DNA of 64,000 nt. Origin: Sphingomonas sp. BK580 (GTDB taxonomy: Bacteria > Pseudomonadota > Alphaproteobacteria > Sphingomonadales > Sphingomonadaceae). Location of the stretch: assembly GCF_014194975.1 (NCBI RefSeq), contig NZ_JACIAY010000002.1:434001-498000 (forward strand), read 5' to 3'. The number at the start of each line of letters is the position of its first letter. The stretch's first letter is position 1. Position numbers and translations under genes: made by a program. Below are positions 24,301 to 31,626 of the stretch, in pieces. Below the pieces are notes generated by a model. That model did no database searches. It had not been told where the DNA came from and saw only the letters and a program-made list of their open reading frames with translations.

Positions 24301-25928
24301 TCAACATCCTGTCCAATACACTCACCTCACTGGCTCAGCTGCCTGAACACGCTGCCGCGGCCGGCGTAGGAGCGGCCCGGCGTCTGCTGCCAGGGCAGGC
24401 CGACACGGATCGCGTGCTCTTCTCTGAGATCGGAGCACGTGCTGCTGGCATGATCAGCGGGGCCAAGGAAGGCATGAGGGCTGCGGCTCGCTCACTCCTC
24501 TCTGGCGACGCTGCTGACGCCGCCAGCAAGGTCGAGTCGCAGCAGATGAACGCCATTCCAGGTATGGCCGGCAGCATCATCCGGACGCCGACGCGCCTGC
24601 TCACGGCAGAGGACGAGCTGTTCAAAGGTGTAGCGCGCCGCATGGAGCTAAGCGGGTTAGCGATCCGCCAAGCCTCGGCAGAGGGGCTGAAGGGCAGGGC
24701 GGCTCGGGATCGAGCGGCCGACCTCGTCCTGAACCCGCCCGACGACATGCTGAAGCAGTCGTTCGACTACGCGCGTTACCTGACGTTCCAGACGCCGCTG
24801 GCACACGACAGCTTCGCGGCGGGTGTATCGCGAGCCACCCAGCGCCGGCCTGAGCTGAAGCTGCTGCTGCCGTTTGTCCGTACGCCGATGAACCTCCTCA
24901 AGTTCGCAGCGGAACGCTCACCGGTCGCGCCCGTGATGAAGTCGTGGCGCAAGGAAGTGGCTGCGGGTGGTGCTCGCCGTGACCTGGCGCTTGCCCGCAT
25001 GGCGATGGGCACGGGCATGGGCGCGGCCATGTACGAGATGGCAGCCGACGGGCAGATCACGGGTGGTGGCCCGGCAGATCCGGCGCAGCGCGCCCTGCTG
25101 CTGGCGAACGGCTGGCAGCCGTACAGCCTGCGCATCGGCGACCGCTACTACAGCTATGCCCGCCTCGATCCGTTCTCGACGACGATCGGCACCGCGGCAG
25201 ACCTGCACGAGCTGTCGAACAGCATGACCGACGAGGAGAAGGACGGCTCGGCCACGATGCTCGCTGCTGCCATCCTCAACAACCTGTCATCCAAGACGTG
25301 GCTGTCGGGTCTCAGCTCGGCGATCGAAGCGGTGAACGACCCTGACCGCTACCTCCCCAACTTCCTGGCCCGTACTGCTGGGGCCATCGCGGTGCCTTCG
25401 ATCCTGGCGCAGGCTACTCGTGAGACGGACCCGATCCTGCGCGAGGCGCGCGGCCCCATGGACCGCATCCGCTCGCGCGTGCCGGGGCTTTCGAACGACC
25501 TGATGCCCCGTCGTGACGTGATGGGACGCGTCATGGAAGCCGAGGGAGGTATCGGTCCCGACATCATTTCGCCAATCTGGACCGGCACAGCGCGCAATGA
25601 TCCGACGCTCACCGGCCTGTCGGAGGCTGGCGTGGCGATCAGCCGACCGCAGCGCGCCTACAACGACGCTGGCAAGCGCGTGGAGTGGACGCCGGAGCAG
25701 TACGATCGTCTACAGGAGATCACCGGGCAGCTTGCGAAGCCCGATCTCGACACGCTGGTGCGAGCCCGGCCGTGGCGGTCCATGTCGCATGACGATCGTC
25801 AGGAGGCAGTCGGCAAGGTCATGAAGAAGGCGCGCGCGGAGGCGAAGGCGAGAGTGCGCCGCAATGTCTTTGGCGCGCCGATGAAGGCGGACGTGGACGA
25901 ATGGGCGGGGTTCGAGGCGGTGCAGTGA
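21396..25928 (+). CDS. Polyvalent phage-type protein with N-terminal SNase-like nuclease domain
   Basis: A 1510-residue protein, the largest of the island. Residues about 43-170 form a staphylococcal-nuclease-like domain with DGDT (46-49), Arg59, Asp64, Glu67 and YGR with Arg110, so the active site looks intact. The middle is helical with Gly/Ala-rich stretches. The C-terminal third contains LLSGPQTHAVNILSN (about 960-974) and PLAHDSFAAGVSRA (about 1132-1145), typical of large polyvalent or internal virion proteins of phages. DEWxGF occurs at 5-10, 20-25 and 1501-1506. Such proteins are usually packed with the DNA and injected. The GTG start at 21396 overlaps the previous stop. Confidence 0.8.
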   Translation: MSDRDEWSGFREVRREPAADEWAGFEPAAHPAAPAAPLRATGQAHDGDTFRLQDGRNARLYGVDAFELSQQGRNAAGQPVPLGQQARSAFLPFVQPGATVTPTGAMTYGRPVASVAMGGRDAGASLLHDGMAVTTPEYLKGNMPLLARYMQEERLARLNRRGAFAGTFQTPADYRHQGPKSGEYGNAQAVFWDEPTPSQGLPEAQEKGLMSIWQDFSKGPADYAAYAKANGIQVDPEAAATQFAKRNRDRNAGGNGIPTAARPRVLTDLGDGRTGAALRGFADPLNVLDEAGAVVDSLLPGSERENVWGSNRRFGDVYANNLEQNRSILDNDEKQHEWARFGGQLASGLALPGASVEGVGFNAARAALRGGGSRYAAEQAARRAFVGRLALAGAIEGGLAGAGQGESWAERAQGAAIGAPAGGALGVGAGVLAPRVAQLVGRPFSRLTGRAGERTADDFASGAVDAGKAIGNNDALDLPAPNSFGAPMAHGASRAMPSEIDQPSIYAPDFDEPRTLDVINVASTGSSATPVTNSDRLAAANRFLSGDVLPISANTVDGVEEAARIEGGRYHTVRAPNEAGELASRAIPHARTGSPINVRGPLDLSSWLRMEGGIKPTGSELEHLGITNAPRKGMDLTGGDRLGPLVTEDGLSYDDAADRAWEAGFFPDRTEPPSINEFVDALAGTHSGRERLFRPDDLPEVEAFNATRRQRWDVEQAQTDGAPLTSDRSQPVGLDDLDANVPPVRAYEEWGENAPNLAGNIRLDKLDSPQAIKRALSQTDKVAGGFDAARRGRITQAETQSLAAELGMTADDLLKRRKGQAFNAEEALAARQILARSATDLVNMAKRIARTENAGDEAEAAFREAWLRHAAIQEQVSGMTAEAGRALQQFRQTADSRDAGRVLASLGETLGGSGRLKDVAERIVDLEAAGTTPGGLNRFVVKALSPTWKDRAVELYINSLLSGPQTHAVNILSNTLTSLAQLPEHAAAAGVGAARRLLPGQADTDRVLFSEIGARAAGMISGAKEGMRAAARSLLSGDAADAASKVESQQMNAIPGMAGSIIRTPTRLLTAEDELFKGVARRMELSGLAIRQASAEGLKGRAARDRAADLVLNPPDDMLKQSFDYARYLTFQTPLAHDSFAAGVSRATQRRPELKLLLPFVRTPMNLLKFAAERSPVAPVMKSWRKEVAAGGARRDLALARMAMGTGMGAAMYEMAADGQITGGGPADPAQRALLLANGWQPYSLRIGDRYYSYARLDPFSTTIGTAADLHELSNSMTDEEKDGSATMLAAAILNNLSSKTWLSGLSSAIEAVNDPDRYLPNFLARTAGAIAVPSILAQATRETDPILREARGPMDRIRSRVPGLSNDLMPRRDVMGRVMEAEGGIGPDIISPIWTGTARNDPTLTGLSEAGVAISRPQRAYNDAGKRVEWTPEQYDRLQEITGQLAKPDLDTLVRARPWRSMSHDDRQEAVGKVMKKARAEAKARVRRNVFGAPMKADVDEWAGFEAVQ

Positions 25929-26014
25929 TGGCCCTCCGCTACGGCCCGCGCTCTAGCCCATTGATGAAGGCGACTCCGGCTGACGCGAAAGTGCAGGCGC
26001 TGGGCGCACCTTAA
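25928..26014 (+). CDS. Microprotein coupled to the polyvalent gene
   Basis: A 28-residue reading frame whose ATG overlaps the stop of the 1510-residue gene (TGATG), beginning MALRYGPRSSPLMKATPADA. It is too short for a fold call. Tight coupling is the only evidence; it could be a real small partner or chance. Confidence 0.35.
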   Translation: MALRYGPRSSPLMKATPADAKVQALGAP

Positions 26015-26077
26015 GCACCGTCGACAGCCTCGCAAGGCTAGCCTAAAATAGAAGGATGTAGATGCAAAGATAGCTTG

Positions 26078-26102
26078 CCGAGGACGTTTTAAACGTCTTC
26101 GG
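26078..26102. terminator. Terminator-like inverted repeat
   Basis: CCGAGGACGTTT (26078-26089) and AAACGTCTTCGG (26091-26102) form a 12-pair stem with one G-T mismatch and a single-base centre. It covers the stop of the minus-strand gene at 26089 and lies downstream of the plus-strand operon, so it fits a bidirectional terminator. There is no T-tract. Confidence 0.45.
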
Positions 26103-26499
26103 AGTTATCCTCCCGGCCGGAAACCCGTCGACCCGCCGCGACTAATGCGGAACCAATTGCGCCGCTAAATATGAAATCTTTTAAGCGGTTAGTCTCATCC
26201 AGCGTCAGAAACCTAGCCGCCTCCGGAGCTGCCATGTTCCAAAAGATAACGACGATTAAAGCGACTATGGAAAGACCTATTATCCATAGCCCCGCTGTAA
26301 GCAGATTGTGGACATTTTCGTCCATTCGATCACGGCGCTGAAGTTGATTAACTCGGTTAAGATCCCGGCGACTCGACAGATCGACGCCACGCGCAACAGC
26401 GTTCGCCTCAGCTATTGCTGAAGAGCCTTCTTCAACTTCGGAAGCTCTTGGTTCCGGAAGTTGCGTCGGTACTCTACGCGGCGGCCGCGCCACGCTCAC
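26089..26499 (-). CDS. Small membrane protein, possible PanT toxin
   Basis: A 136-residue protein with a polar, charged N-terminal 60 residues, a strong membrane helix (about 67-89, LLTAGLWIIGLSIVALIVVIF) and a second weaker hydrophobic patch (about 108-123). The GTG start at 26499 lies inside the end of the Panacea gene, giving a 26-base overlap; a start at Met59 would keep only the membrane part. In PanAT systems the gene next to a Panacea antitoxin is the toxin, and membrane-acting toxins are known among them. That role is inferred from position only. Confidence 0.65.
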   Translation of the reverse strand: MSVARPPRRVPTQLPEPRASEVEEGSSAIAEANAVARGVDLSSRRDLNRVNQLQRRDRMDENVHNLLTAGLWIIGLSIVALIVVIFWNMAAPEAARFLTLDETNRLKDFIFSGAIGSALVAAGRRVSGREDNSEDV

Positions 26500-26944
26500 G
26501 CCATAGCTGTCGATAGTGCTCGCTGATCCGATCGTTTCCGATCACAGCGTTTCGACCGCGCTCATTCCAAGCCTCGTACCAAGGCGATCCAGGAAGGTGT
26601 GTCAAATTAGAAAGCTGGACTGCTGAATAGCGCGAGTATGTGTCGTACACGCTTCGTATCAGGGCGTGCTCGTCAGCGCTCAACTGCTGAGGATCATGGT
26701 CCGGAATGGGTCGTGTTACCGGACCAGCTCTATACCCCGAAATCGCTCGATACAATGAGGGAACGACCGGTCCGTACTGCCAAGCCTGAGGCTGCTCGTC
26801 CAGCAGTTGCTCTTCTAAGAGCGGAAACGCCCATCCGTGCGCGATATAGACGAGCTTGAGCAGTTTCAACGGCGATAGCTCTTCGCCACGCTCCCGCGCG
26901 ATAGCAAGCATCTCGTTGGCGATTTTCGCTGCGCTGTAGGGCAT
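26474..26944 (-). CDS. Panacea-domain protein (DUF4065), likely antitoxin
   Basis: A 156-residue protein with the Panacea (SocA/GepA-like, DUF4065) domain: KIANEMLAIARERGEELSPLKLLKLVYIAHGW across residues 7-38 (read in two parts), then a QAWQYGPVVPSLYRAI segment at about 54-69, the hallmark of the family. Panacea is a promiscuous antitoxin domain that neutralises many different toxins. The ATG at 26944 has GGAGAG upstream; a frame to 27037 is rejected. It overlaps the membrane protein downstream, which would be the partner. The DNA is AT-richer than the rest of the island. Confidence 0.85.
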   Translation of the reverse strand: MPYSAAKIANEMLAIARERGEELSPLKLLKLVYIAHGWAFPLLEEQLLDEQPQAWQYGPVVPSLYRAISGYRAGPVTRPIPDHDPQQLSADEHALIRSVYDTYSRYSAVQLSNLTHLPGSPWYEAWNERGRNAVIGNDRISEHYRQLWRERGAAAA

Positions 26945-27285
26945 CCTATCTCTCCAGGACGGCCGCTGCTGCCGGCATGCGATGCCGCGACGCGACTGCC
27001 GCTGCGGCTGCCTAAATGGCACTGACATCGGTCTCATTCAACTCAATTCGCGCGTTGCAAACTGAGACGGCTCGGTTCGAAGCGAGCTGAGGCTCCGATA
27101 TGCAACCGAGCGGGCCTTGGAGGGCATTAAGATCGCGGCCGAGGCGCCGAAGCCCTAACGCTCCCACGAGTTGGCTGGGCAAGAGAGTAGCCGCAGGACC
27201 AATCACGCGGCGCTTAGCTGGTGCTTATCCAGATCTCGACGCGCCTTCACCACCCACTGTGTAAAGGGTTCAAACCGCGGAAATT
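26945..27285. other. Gene-free right flank of the island
   Basis: About 340 bases between the Panacea gene and tRNA-Thr. It contains the promoter side of the Panacea gene and the word GGTGCTTATC at 27220-27229, which also occurs at 102-111. A 64-codon minus-strand frame (27012-27206) has no convincing protein character. The attachment core should lie at or just left of 27286. Confidence 0.5.
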
Positions 27286-27361
27286 TGGTGCCGGTTGCAG
27301 GGATCGAACCCGCGACCTTCGGTTTACAAAACCGCTGCTCTACCAGCTGAGCTAAACCGGC
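27286..27361 (-). tRNA. tRNA-Thr (anticodon TGT)
   Basis: Read on the minus strand, the sequence folds as a standard 76-base tRNA: acceptor GCCGGTT pairing with AACCGGC, a D arm, an anticodon loop with TGT, a T arm GGTTCGATCC and an encoded CCA end. Its 3' end faces the island, marking it as the probable integration target. Confidence 0.95.
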
Positions 27362-27378
27362 GCGGCGGCCCTCATGCG

Positions 27379-28242
27379 TCAGGCGACGCCGAAGGTCCAG
27401 CCCTCGCTCCGCGCCACCGCCGCGGTGAGCCCGCGCGGCTGCCACAGAGCGGCACTGCCCACCCGCGCGCGCAGCCAGGCGGCGGCGAGGATCGCGTCGG
27501 TGGCATGATCGTCGTAGCGCGCGAGCGGCGCATGGGGCGCGCTGCCGAGCGCCGTCAGCGCGGCGTCGAGCGCGGCCGCGTCGCGCAGCTTGCTCCGCCC
27601 CTTGCGCAACCCCGCGGCACGCGCCGCGATCGCGGTATAGATCTCCACCACCAATGCGCCTGCCGGCGGGACCGGGTCGAAGGGCCAGACGGCGATACGC
27701 CCGCCGAGCTGGTGGAGCAGCCGCATGCCCGCGAAGCTCGCCTTGGCGACCTGCGCGGCGCCGATCGCGTCATAGACGGTGGAGGGCTTGGTGCTGCCGT
27801 CATGCGCGACCTCGCACACACGCCAGTGCAGGAAGTCGCGCTTGGCGCCGTCGGCCGCGCCGAGGTAGAAATGGCGTCCGCGCCGCGCCTCGAGGAAGGA
27901 CGCGGCGCCGAGGTCCTCGTCCGCGCTCGCCGCGTCGACGTAGCGCCACAGCGCGGGCGCGTCGCGCGTCTCGGTCTCGCCGGGCAGATGCGCGCCGCGC
28001 GCGACGAAGGGGGCGGAGAAGCTGAAGTCGAACCCGACCAGCATGGCGCGGTCGCGGCGCGTGACGAGCCAGTCGAGCACCTCGGCGCGCGACCAGTCAC
28101 GGCTCGACGGCGCGACCAGCGCGGGCGCGTCGCTCCCGGGGCCACAGCGCGCCACTGCGATGCCGCGATGCCGACGCCCGCGCGCGCCCGACCAGTCGAT
28201 CGCGACGAACTCGGTGAAACGGCCGGGCGGCGGCGCGCTCAC
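27379..28242 (-). CDS. RNase H-like fold hypothetical protein
   Basis: A 287-residue protein. The start FVAIDWSGARGRRHRGIAVA, with an Asp on the first strand, and the later GFDFSFSAPF and HATDAILAAAWL resemble predicted nucleases with an RNase H-like fold (DUF429-like). These residues would give the Asp/Glu metal site, but I cannot verify all of them. The GTG at 28242 overlaps the upstream serine hydrolase stop by four bases, so the two genes form an operon. It is the first chromosomal gene beyond the tRNA and is very GC-rich. Confidence 0.75.
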   Translation of the reverse strand: MSAPPPGRFTEFVAIDWSGARGRRHRGIAVARCGPGSDAPALVAPSSRDWSRAEVLDWLVTRRDRAMLVGFDFSFSAPFVARGAHLPGETETRDAPALWRYVDAASADEDLGAASFLEARRGRHFYLGAADGAKRDFLHWRVCEVAHDGSTKPSTVYDAIGAAQVAKASFAGMRLLHQLGGRIAVWPFDPVPPAGALVVEIYTAIAARAAGLRKGRSKLRDAAALDAALTALGSAPHAPLARYDDHATDAILAAAWLRARVGSAALWQPRGLTAAVARSEGWTFGVA

Positions 28243-29600
28243 CGCGCCGCGATCACGTCCGCGGTGAAGCGCGCGACGTCGAAGCGCGCCCCGGTCGGGT
28301 CCTCGCCGCGGCGGACCACCACCAGCCGCTCGGACGGCACCACCATGACATATTGGCCGCGGTTGCCCTGCGCCGAGTAGCTCCCCGCTGGCAGCCCCTG
28401 GCGCGCGCCGAACAGCCAGATCGAGGCGCCATAGCCCTCGTCGCGCTCGGGCTGGGGCAGGCGCGGGGTCGTCAGGTAGCGCATCCAGCCGGCGGGCAGC
28501 AGGCGCCGCCCCTGCCACACGCCGTCCTGCAGCCAGAACTGGCCGAGCCGGGCGAGGTCGCGCGCGGTGGTCCACACCGCGCTGGAGAGCAGGTAATTGC
28601 CCTGCCAGTCGCTCTCGACCACCGTGTGCCGCATGCCGAGCGGCACGAGCAGCCGCGCCGGCAGCGCGCGATAGCGCGCCTCGCCGAGCGACGCGCGCAG
28701 CGCCCGCACCGCGAGCAGGATATCGTTGTTGGCGTAGCGGAAGTGCGTGCCCGGGCGCGCCGACAACGGCCAGCCGGTGGCCTGCTCGGTCACCGCGGTG
28801 CCGCCGAAATACAGCGCGTCGGTGCGGTTGCCGGCGGTGTCGCTGTGGAGCCCCGAGCTCATCCGCAGCAGCTGGTCGAGCGTGATCCGCGCGCGCGGAT
28901 CGCCGGGGCGGCGCCACTCGGGCACGGTCGCTGGGCGCAGCGGGTCGACCCCGCTCATCCCGACCAGCGTGCCGGTGATGCTCTTCGCCACCGACCAGGT
29001 GCGGTTGGGGACATAGGGGCCGAAGCCCTCGCGGTAGCGCTCGGCGACCACCTGACCGTCGCGCAGCACGACGACGCCGAGCGTCTCGGTGCCGCGGCCG
29101 TACCCACCCTCGAACGCGCGCGCCACCGCGGCGGCGAGCGCGGGCGCGGGGCGGGGCGCGATGCCCGCGTCGCCGAGCGGCCAGCGCCGCGGGTCGGGGC
29201 CGGGCGCGCGCGGCAGGCCGGGCGCGGGGGCGCGCGCGACCGCTTCGGCACCGATCGGCGCGAGCGTGCAGCCCGCGCCCACCGCCCAGCTGGCGTGCCG
29301 CGGCGGCTGCGCGGGATCGAAGGCGACGCTCACCGTTCGGCCGGGACGATCGACCCGCGCCGCCAGTGTGGGCACGATCGAGTCATATTCCGGGTAGATG
29401 CCGCGCAGCTCGAGCGCCTCGACCTGGCGCTCGCTGCGCCCCGCGGTGAACAGACCGTCGCACAGGTTATAGGCCTTGTACCCCGCCGCGATCGCGCGCG
29501 CGTAGCGCTGGTGGTCGTCGTACCGCACCGACTGCGGCGACTGCGCCGCGGCGGGGAGGGCGAGCAGGGCGAAGGGGAGGAGCTTAGTCGCGGTGCGCAT
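28239..29600 (-). CDS. Serine hydrolase, class C beta-lactamase family
   Basis: A 453-residue secreted enzyme of the beta-lactamase/penicillin-binding family. It has a signal peptide (KLLPFALLALPAAAQ, residues 6-20) and a catalytic SVAK motif with Ser203 and Lys206; a FRYANND segment supplies the Tyr-x-Asn motif. Members include D-aminopeptidases and esterases, so lactamase activity should not be assumed. An N-terminal region of about 150 residues precedes the catalytic domain. The ATG at 29600 overlaps the rarA end; ATG 29612 is an alternative. Confidence 0.85.
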   Translation of the reverse strand: MRTATKLLPFALLALPAAAQSPQSVRYDDHQRYARAIAAGYKAYNLCDGLFTAGRSERQVEALELRGIYPEYDSIVPTLAARVDRPGRTVSVAFDPAQPPRHASWAVGAGCTLAPIGAEAVARAPAPGLPRAPGPDPRRWPLGDAGIAPRPAPALAAAVARAFEGGYGRGTETLGVVVLRDGQVVAERYREGFGPYVPNRTWSVAKSITGTLVGMSGVDPLRPATVPEWRRPGDPRARITLDQLLRMSSGLHSDTAGNRTDALYFGGTAVTEQATGWPLSARPGTHFRYANNDILLAVRALRASLGEARYRALPARLLVPLGMRHTVVESDWQGNYLLSSAVWTTARDLARLGQFWLQDGVWQGRRLLPAGWMRYLTTPRLPQPERDEGYGASIWLFGARQGLPAGSYSAQGNRGQYVMVVPSERLVVVRRGEDPTGARFDVARFTADVIAAR

Positions 29601-30900
29601 GCCGCCGCTCATCCCACCAGGCGAGCCGCTCGGCAACGCGCTTCTCATAGCCGCGGTCGGTCGGCGCGTAGAAGCGCTGCGGCGGCAGCTCGTCGGGCCA
29701 GTAGTTCGCGCCCGAGAAGCCGCCCTCGCTGTCATGGTCATATTCGTAGTTCGTGCCGTAGCCGATCTGCTTCATCAGCTTGGTCGGCGCGTTGAGGATG
29801 TTGGCGGGCGGCATCAGCGAGCCGGTCTCGCGTGCCACCTTCCACGCCGCCTTCTGCGCGGCATAGACCGCGTTCGATTTCGGCGCGGTGGCGAGATAGA
29901 CGCAGGCCTGCGCGATCGCCAGCTCGCCCTCGGGTGACCCTAGAAAGTCATAGGCCTCCTTGGCGGCGAGGCATTGCGCCAGCGCCTGCGGGTCGGCCAG
30001 CCCGATATCCTCCACCGCGGCGCGCGTCAGCCGCCGCAGCAGGTAGAGCGGCTCCTCGCCCGCGGTGAGCATCCGCGCGAGATAGTAGAGCGCCGCCTGC
30101 GGGTCCGAGCCGCGGATCGACTTATGCAGCGCGCTGATGAGGTTGTAATGGCCCTCGCGATCCTTGTCATAGACCGCGACGCGGCGCTGGAGGAAGCTCG
30201 ACAGGCCGGCGGGGTCGAGCGGAACAGGGAGGTCGACCGAGAAGAGCGTCTCGACCTGGTTGAGCAGGAAGCGACCGTCGCCGTCGGCGCTCGCCACCAG
30301 CGCGTCGCGGGCGGCGGAGTCGAGCGGGAGCGGGCGGCCGACCTCGGCCTCGGCGCGCGCGATCAGCTGCTCGAGCGCGGCGCGGTCGAGCCGGTGGAGG
30401 ATCAGCACCTGCGCGCGGCTGAGCAGCGCGGCGTTGAGCTCGAACGACGGGTTCTCGGTGGTGGCGCCGACCAGCGTCACCGTGCCGTCCTCGACGTAGG
30501 GAAGGAAGCCGTCCTGCTGCGCGCGATTGAAGCGGTGGATCTCGTCGACGAAGAGCAGGGTGCGCTTGCCCAGCCGGGCGTGATCGCGCGCCTCGGCGAA
30601 CGCCTTCTTGAGGTCGGCGACACCGGAGAACACCGCCGAGATCGCGGCGAAGCGCAGCCCCACCGCCTGCGCGAGCAGCCGCGCGATCGTGGTCTTGCCG
30701 GTGCCGGGCGGCCCCCACAGGATCATCGACGAGAGCCGACCCGCGGCCACCATCCGCCCGATCGCGCCCTCCGCGCCGGTGAGATGGTCCTGCCCGACGA
30801 CCTCGTCGAGCGCGCGCGGGCGCAGCCGGTCGGCGAGCGGCGCGTCGGCGGGCGGATCAGGGGGAGCGGCCGGGTCGAGCCCGGCGAACAGGTCGGCCAT
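29584..30900 (-). CDS. rarA: Replication-associated recombination protein A
   Basis: A 438-residue AAA+ ATPase of the RarA/MgsA/WRNIP1 family that acts at stalled replication forks. Walker A is GPPGTGKT (63-70), Walker B is LLFVDEIHRFN, and the C-terminal part has the family's tetramerisation domain (KLMKQIGYGTNYEYDHD at about 385-401). Length matches the family. The start MADLF at 30900 is standard; MRV three codons earlier is possible. It begins the three-gene minus-strand operon with the hydrolase and the RNase H-like gene. Confidence 0.95.
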   Translation of the reverse strand: MADLFAGLDPAAPPDPPADAPLADRLRPRALDEVVGQDHLTGAEGAIGRMVAAGRLSSMILWGPPGTGKTTIARLLAQAVGLRFAAISAVFSGVADLKKAFAEARDHARLGKRTLLFVDEIHRFNRAQQDGFLPYVEDGTVTLVGATTENPSFELNAALLSRAQVLILHRLDRAALEQLIARAEAEVGRPLPLDSAARDALVASADGDGRFLLNQVETLFSVDLPVPLDPAGLSSFLQRRVAVYDKDREGHYNLISALHKSIRGSDPQAALYYLARMLTAGEEPLYLLRRLTRAAVEDIGLADPQALAQCLAAKEAYDFLGSPEGELAIAQACVYLATAPKSNAVYAAQKAAWKVARETGSLMPPANILNAPTKLMKQIGYGTNYEYDHDSEGGFSGANYWPDELPPQRFYAPTDRGYEKRVAERLAWWDERRHAHRD

Positions 30901-30945
30901 GACGCGCATGTAGGGGCACGCGGCCGACGCGTCATCTCGCAACCG

Positions 30946-30995
30946 CAAGATATATCGCAAAGCATCTTGACGACCGCGAACTGCGATATATCTTG
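30946..30995. promoter_or_regulatory. Inverted-repeat operator and promoter of the padR gene
   Basis: CAAGATATATCGCA at 30946-30959 is perfectly repeated in inverse as TGCGATATATCTTG at 30982-30995. TTGACG (30967-30972) and TATCTT (30989-30994) with a 16-base spacer look like the padR promoter, with the right arm on the -10 box. This fits autorepression by the PadR protein. The left arm also lies just upstream of rarA. Confidence 0.7.
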
Positions 30996-31020
30996 ATGGC
31001 ATCGTGACAAGGAGTCGATG

Positions 31021-31626
31021 ATGTTCGGACATATGTATGGGCACGGCCGCCACGGCGGCATGGGGCGCGGCTGCGGGCCGCGCGGTGGCCGCGGCGGCGG
31101 CTGGGAGCGGGTCGCGGCGGAGTTCGCGACGCGCTGGGACGAGGCCGCGCGCGGCGGCGGCGGGCGGCGGCGGATGTTCGACGGCGCCGAGCTGCGCCTC
31201 GTGCTGCTGAAGCTGATCGCGGACGAGCCGCGCCACGGCTACGAGCTGATCAAGGCGATCGAGGATCTCACCGGCGGCGCCTATGCGCCCAGCCCGGGCG
31301 TGGTCTATCCGGCGCTGTCGATGCTGGCCGAGATGGAGCAGATCGAGGAGCAGGCGAGCGAGGGCGCGCGCAAGCGTTTCGCTGCCACCGCGGCCGGGCG
31401 CGCGCATCTCGCCGAGCATGAGGCGCAGGTAACCGCGCTGCTCGAGCGGCTCGCCGGGCTGGGCGCCGAGCGCTCGCGCGGCGACCACGCCCCGGTGCGG
31501 CGCGCGCTCCACAACCTGCGCTACGCGGTGCAGAACCGGCTGCACGGCGCGCCGGACGAGGAGGAGATGTTCCAGGTCGCCGCGCTGATCGACGAGCTGG
31601 CGCAGACGATCGAGCGGCGGAAGTGA
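31021..31626 (+). CDS. PadR-family transcriptional regulator
   Basis: A 201-residue regulator. Residues 1-45 are a Gly-, His- and Arg-rich tail (MYGHGRHGGMGRG), perhaps a metal or ligand sensor; residues about 60-130 form the PadR winged helix (LRLVLLKLIADEPRHGYELIKAI, and SPGVVYPALSMLAEMEQIE). The C-terminal helices dimerise. ATG 31021 is six bases behind AAGGAG; ATG 31018 is too close. It is preceded by an inverted-repeat operator and co-transcribed with the DUF2218 gene. Confidence 0.9.
   Translation: MFGHMYGHGRHGGMGRGCGPRGGRGGGWERVAAEFATRWDEAARGGGGRRRMFDGAELRLVLLKLIADEPRHGYELIKAIEDLTGGAYAPSPGVVYPALSMLAEMEQIEEQASEGARKRFAATAAGRAHLAEHEAQVTALLERLAGLGAERSRGDHAPVRRALHNLRYAVQNRLHGAPDEEEMFQVAALIDELAQTIERRK

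Larger units (their letters stand above)
1..27285. mobile_element. Integrated island, satellite- or prophage-like (left edge not in window)
   Basis: The stretch carries a P4-type tyrosine integrase at its left end, an AlpA-like regulator, a RepA-like helicase, an XRE repressor, a serine recombinase, phage-like large proteins and many small unknown genes. It is visibly less GC-rich than the housekeeping DNA after 27362. It stops at the 3' end of a tRNA-Thr, a classic attachment site. No terminase, portal, capsid or tail gene was seen. I searched positions 1-126 for a copy of the tRNA 3' end and found none, so the left junction must lie outside the window or the integrase uses another site. Confidence 0.8.

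Noticed and set aside
27012..27206. A 64-codon minus-strand frame between the Panacea gene and the tRNA
   Set aside because: No ribosome binding site, no membrane or domain pattern, and it lies in the probable attachment flank.
27203..27445. An 80-codon minus-strand reading frame containing LVEQRFCKPKVAGSIPATGT
   Set aside because: This is the well-known spurious translation of a tRNA gene; it runs through tRNA-Thr (27286..27361).
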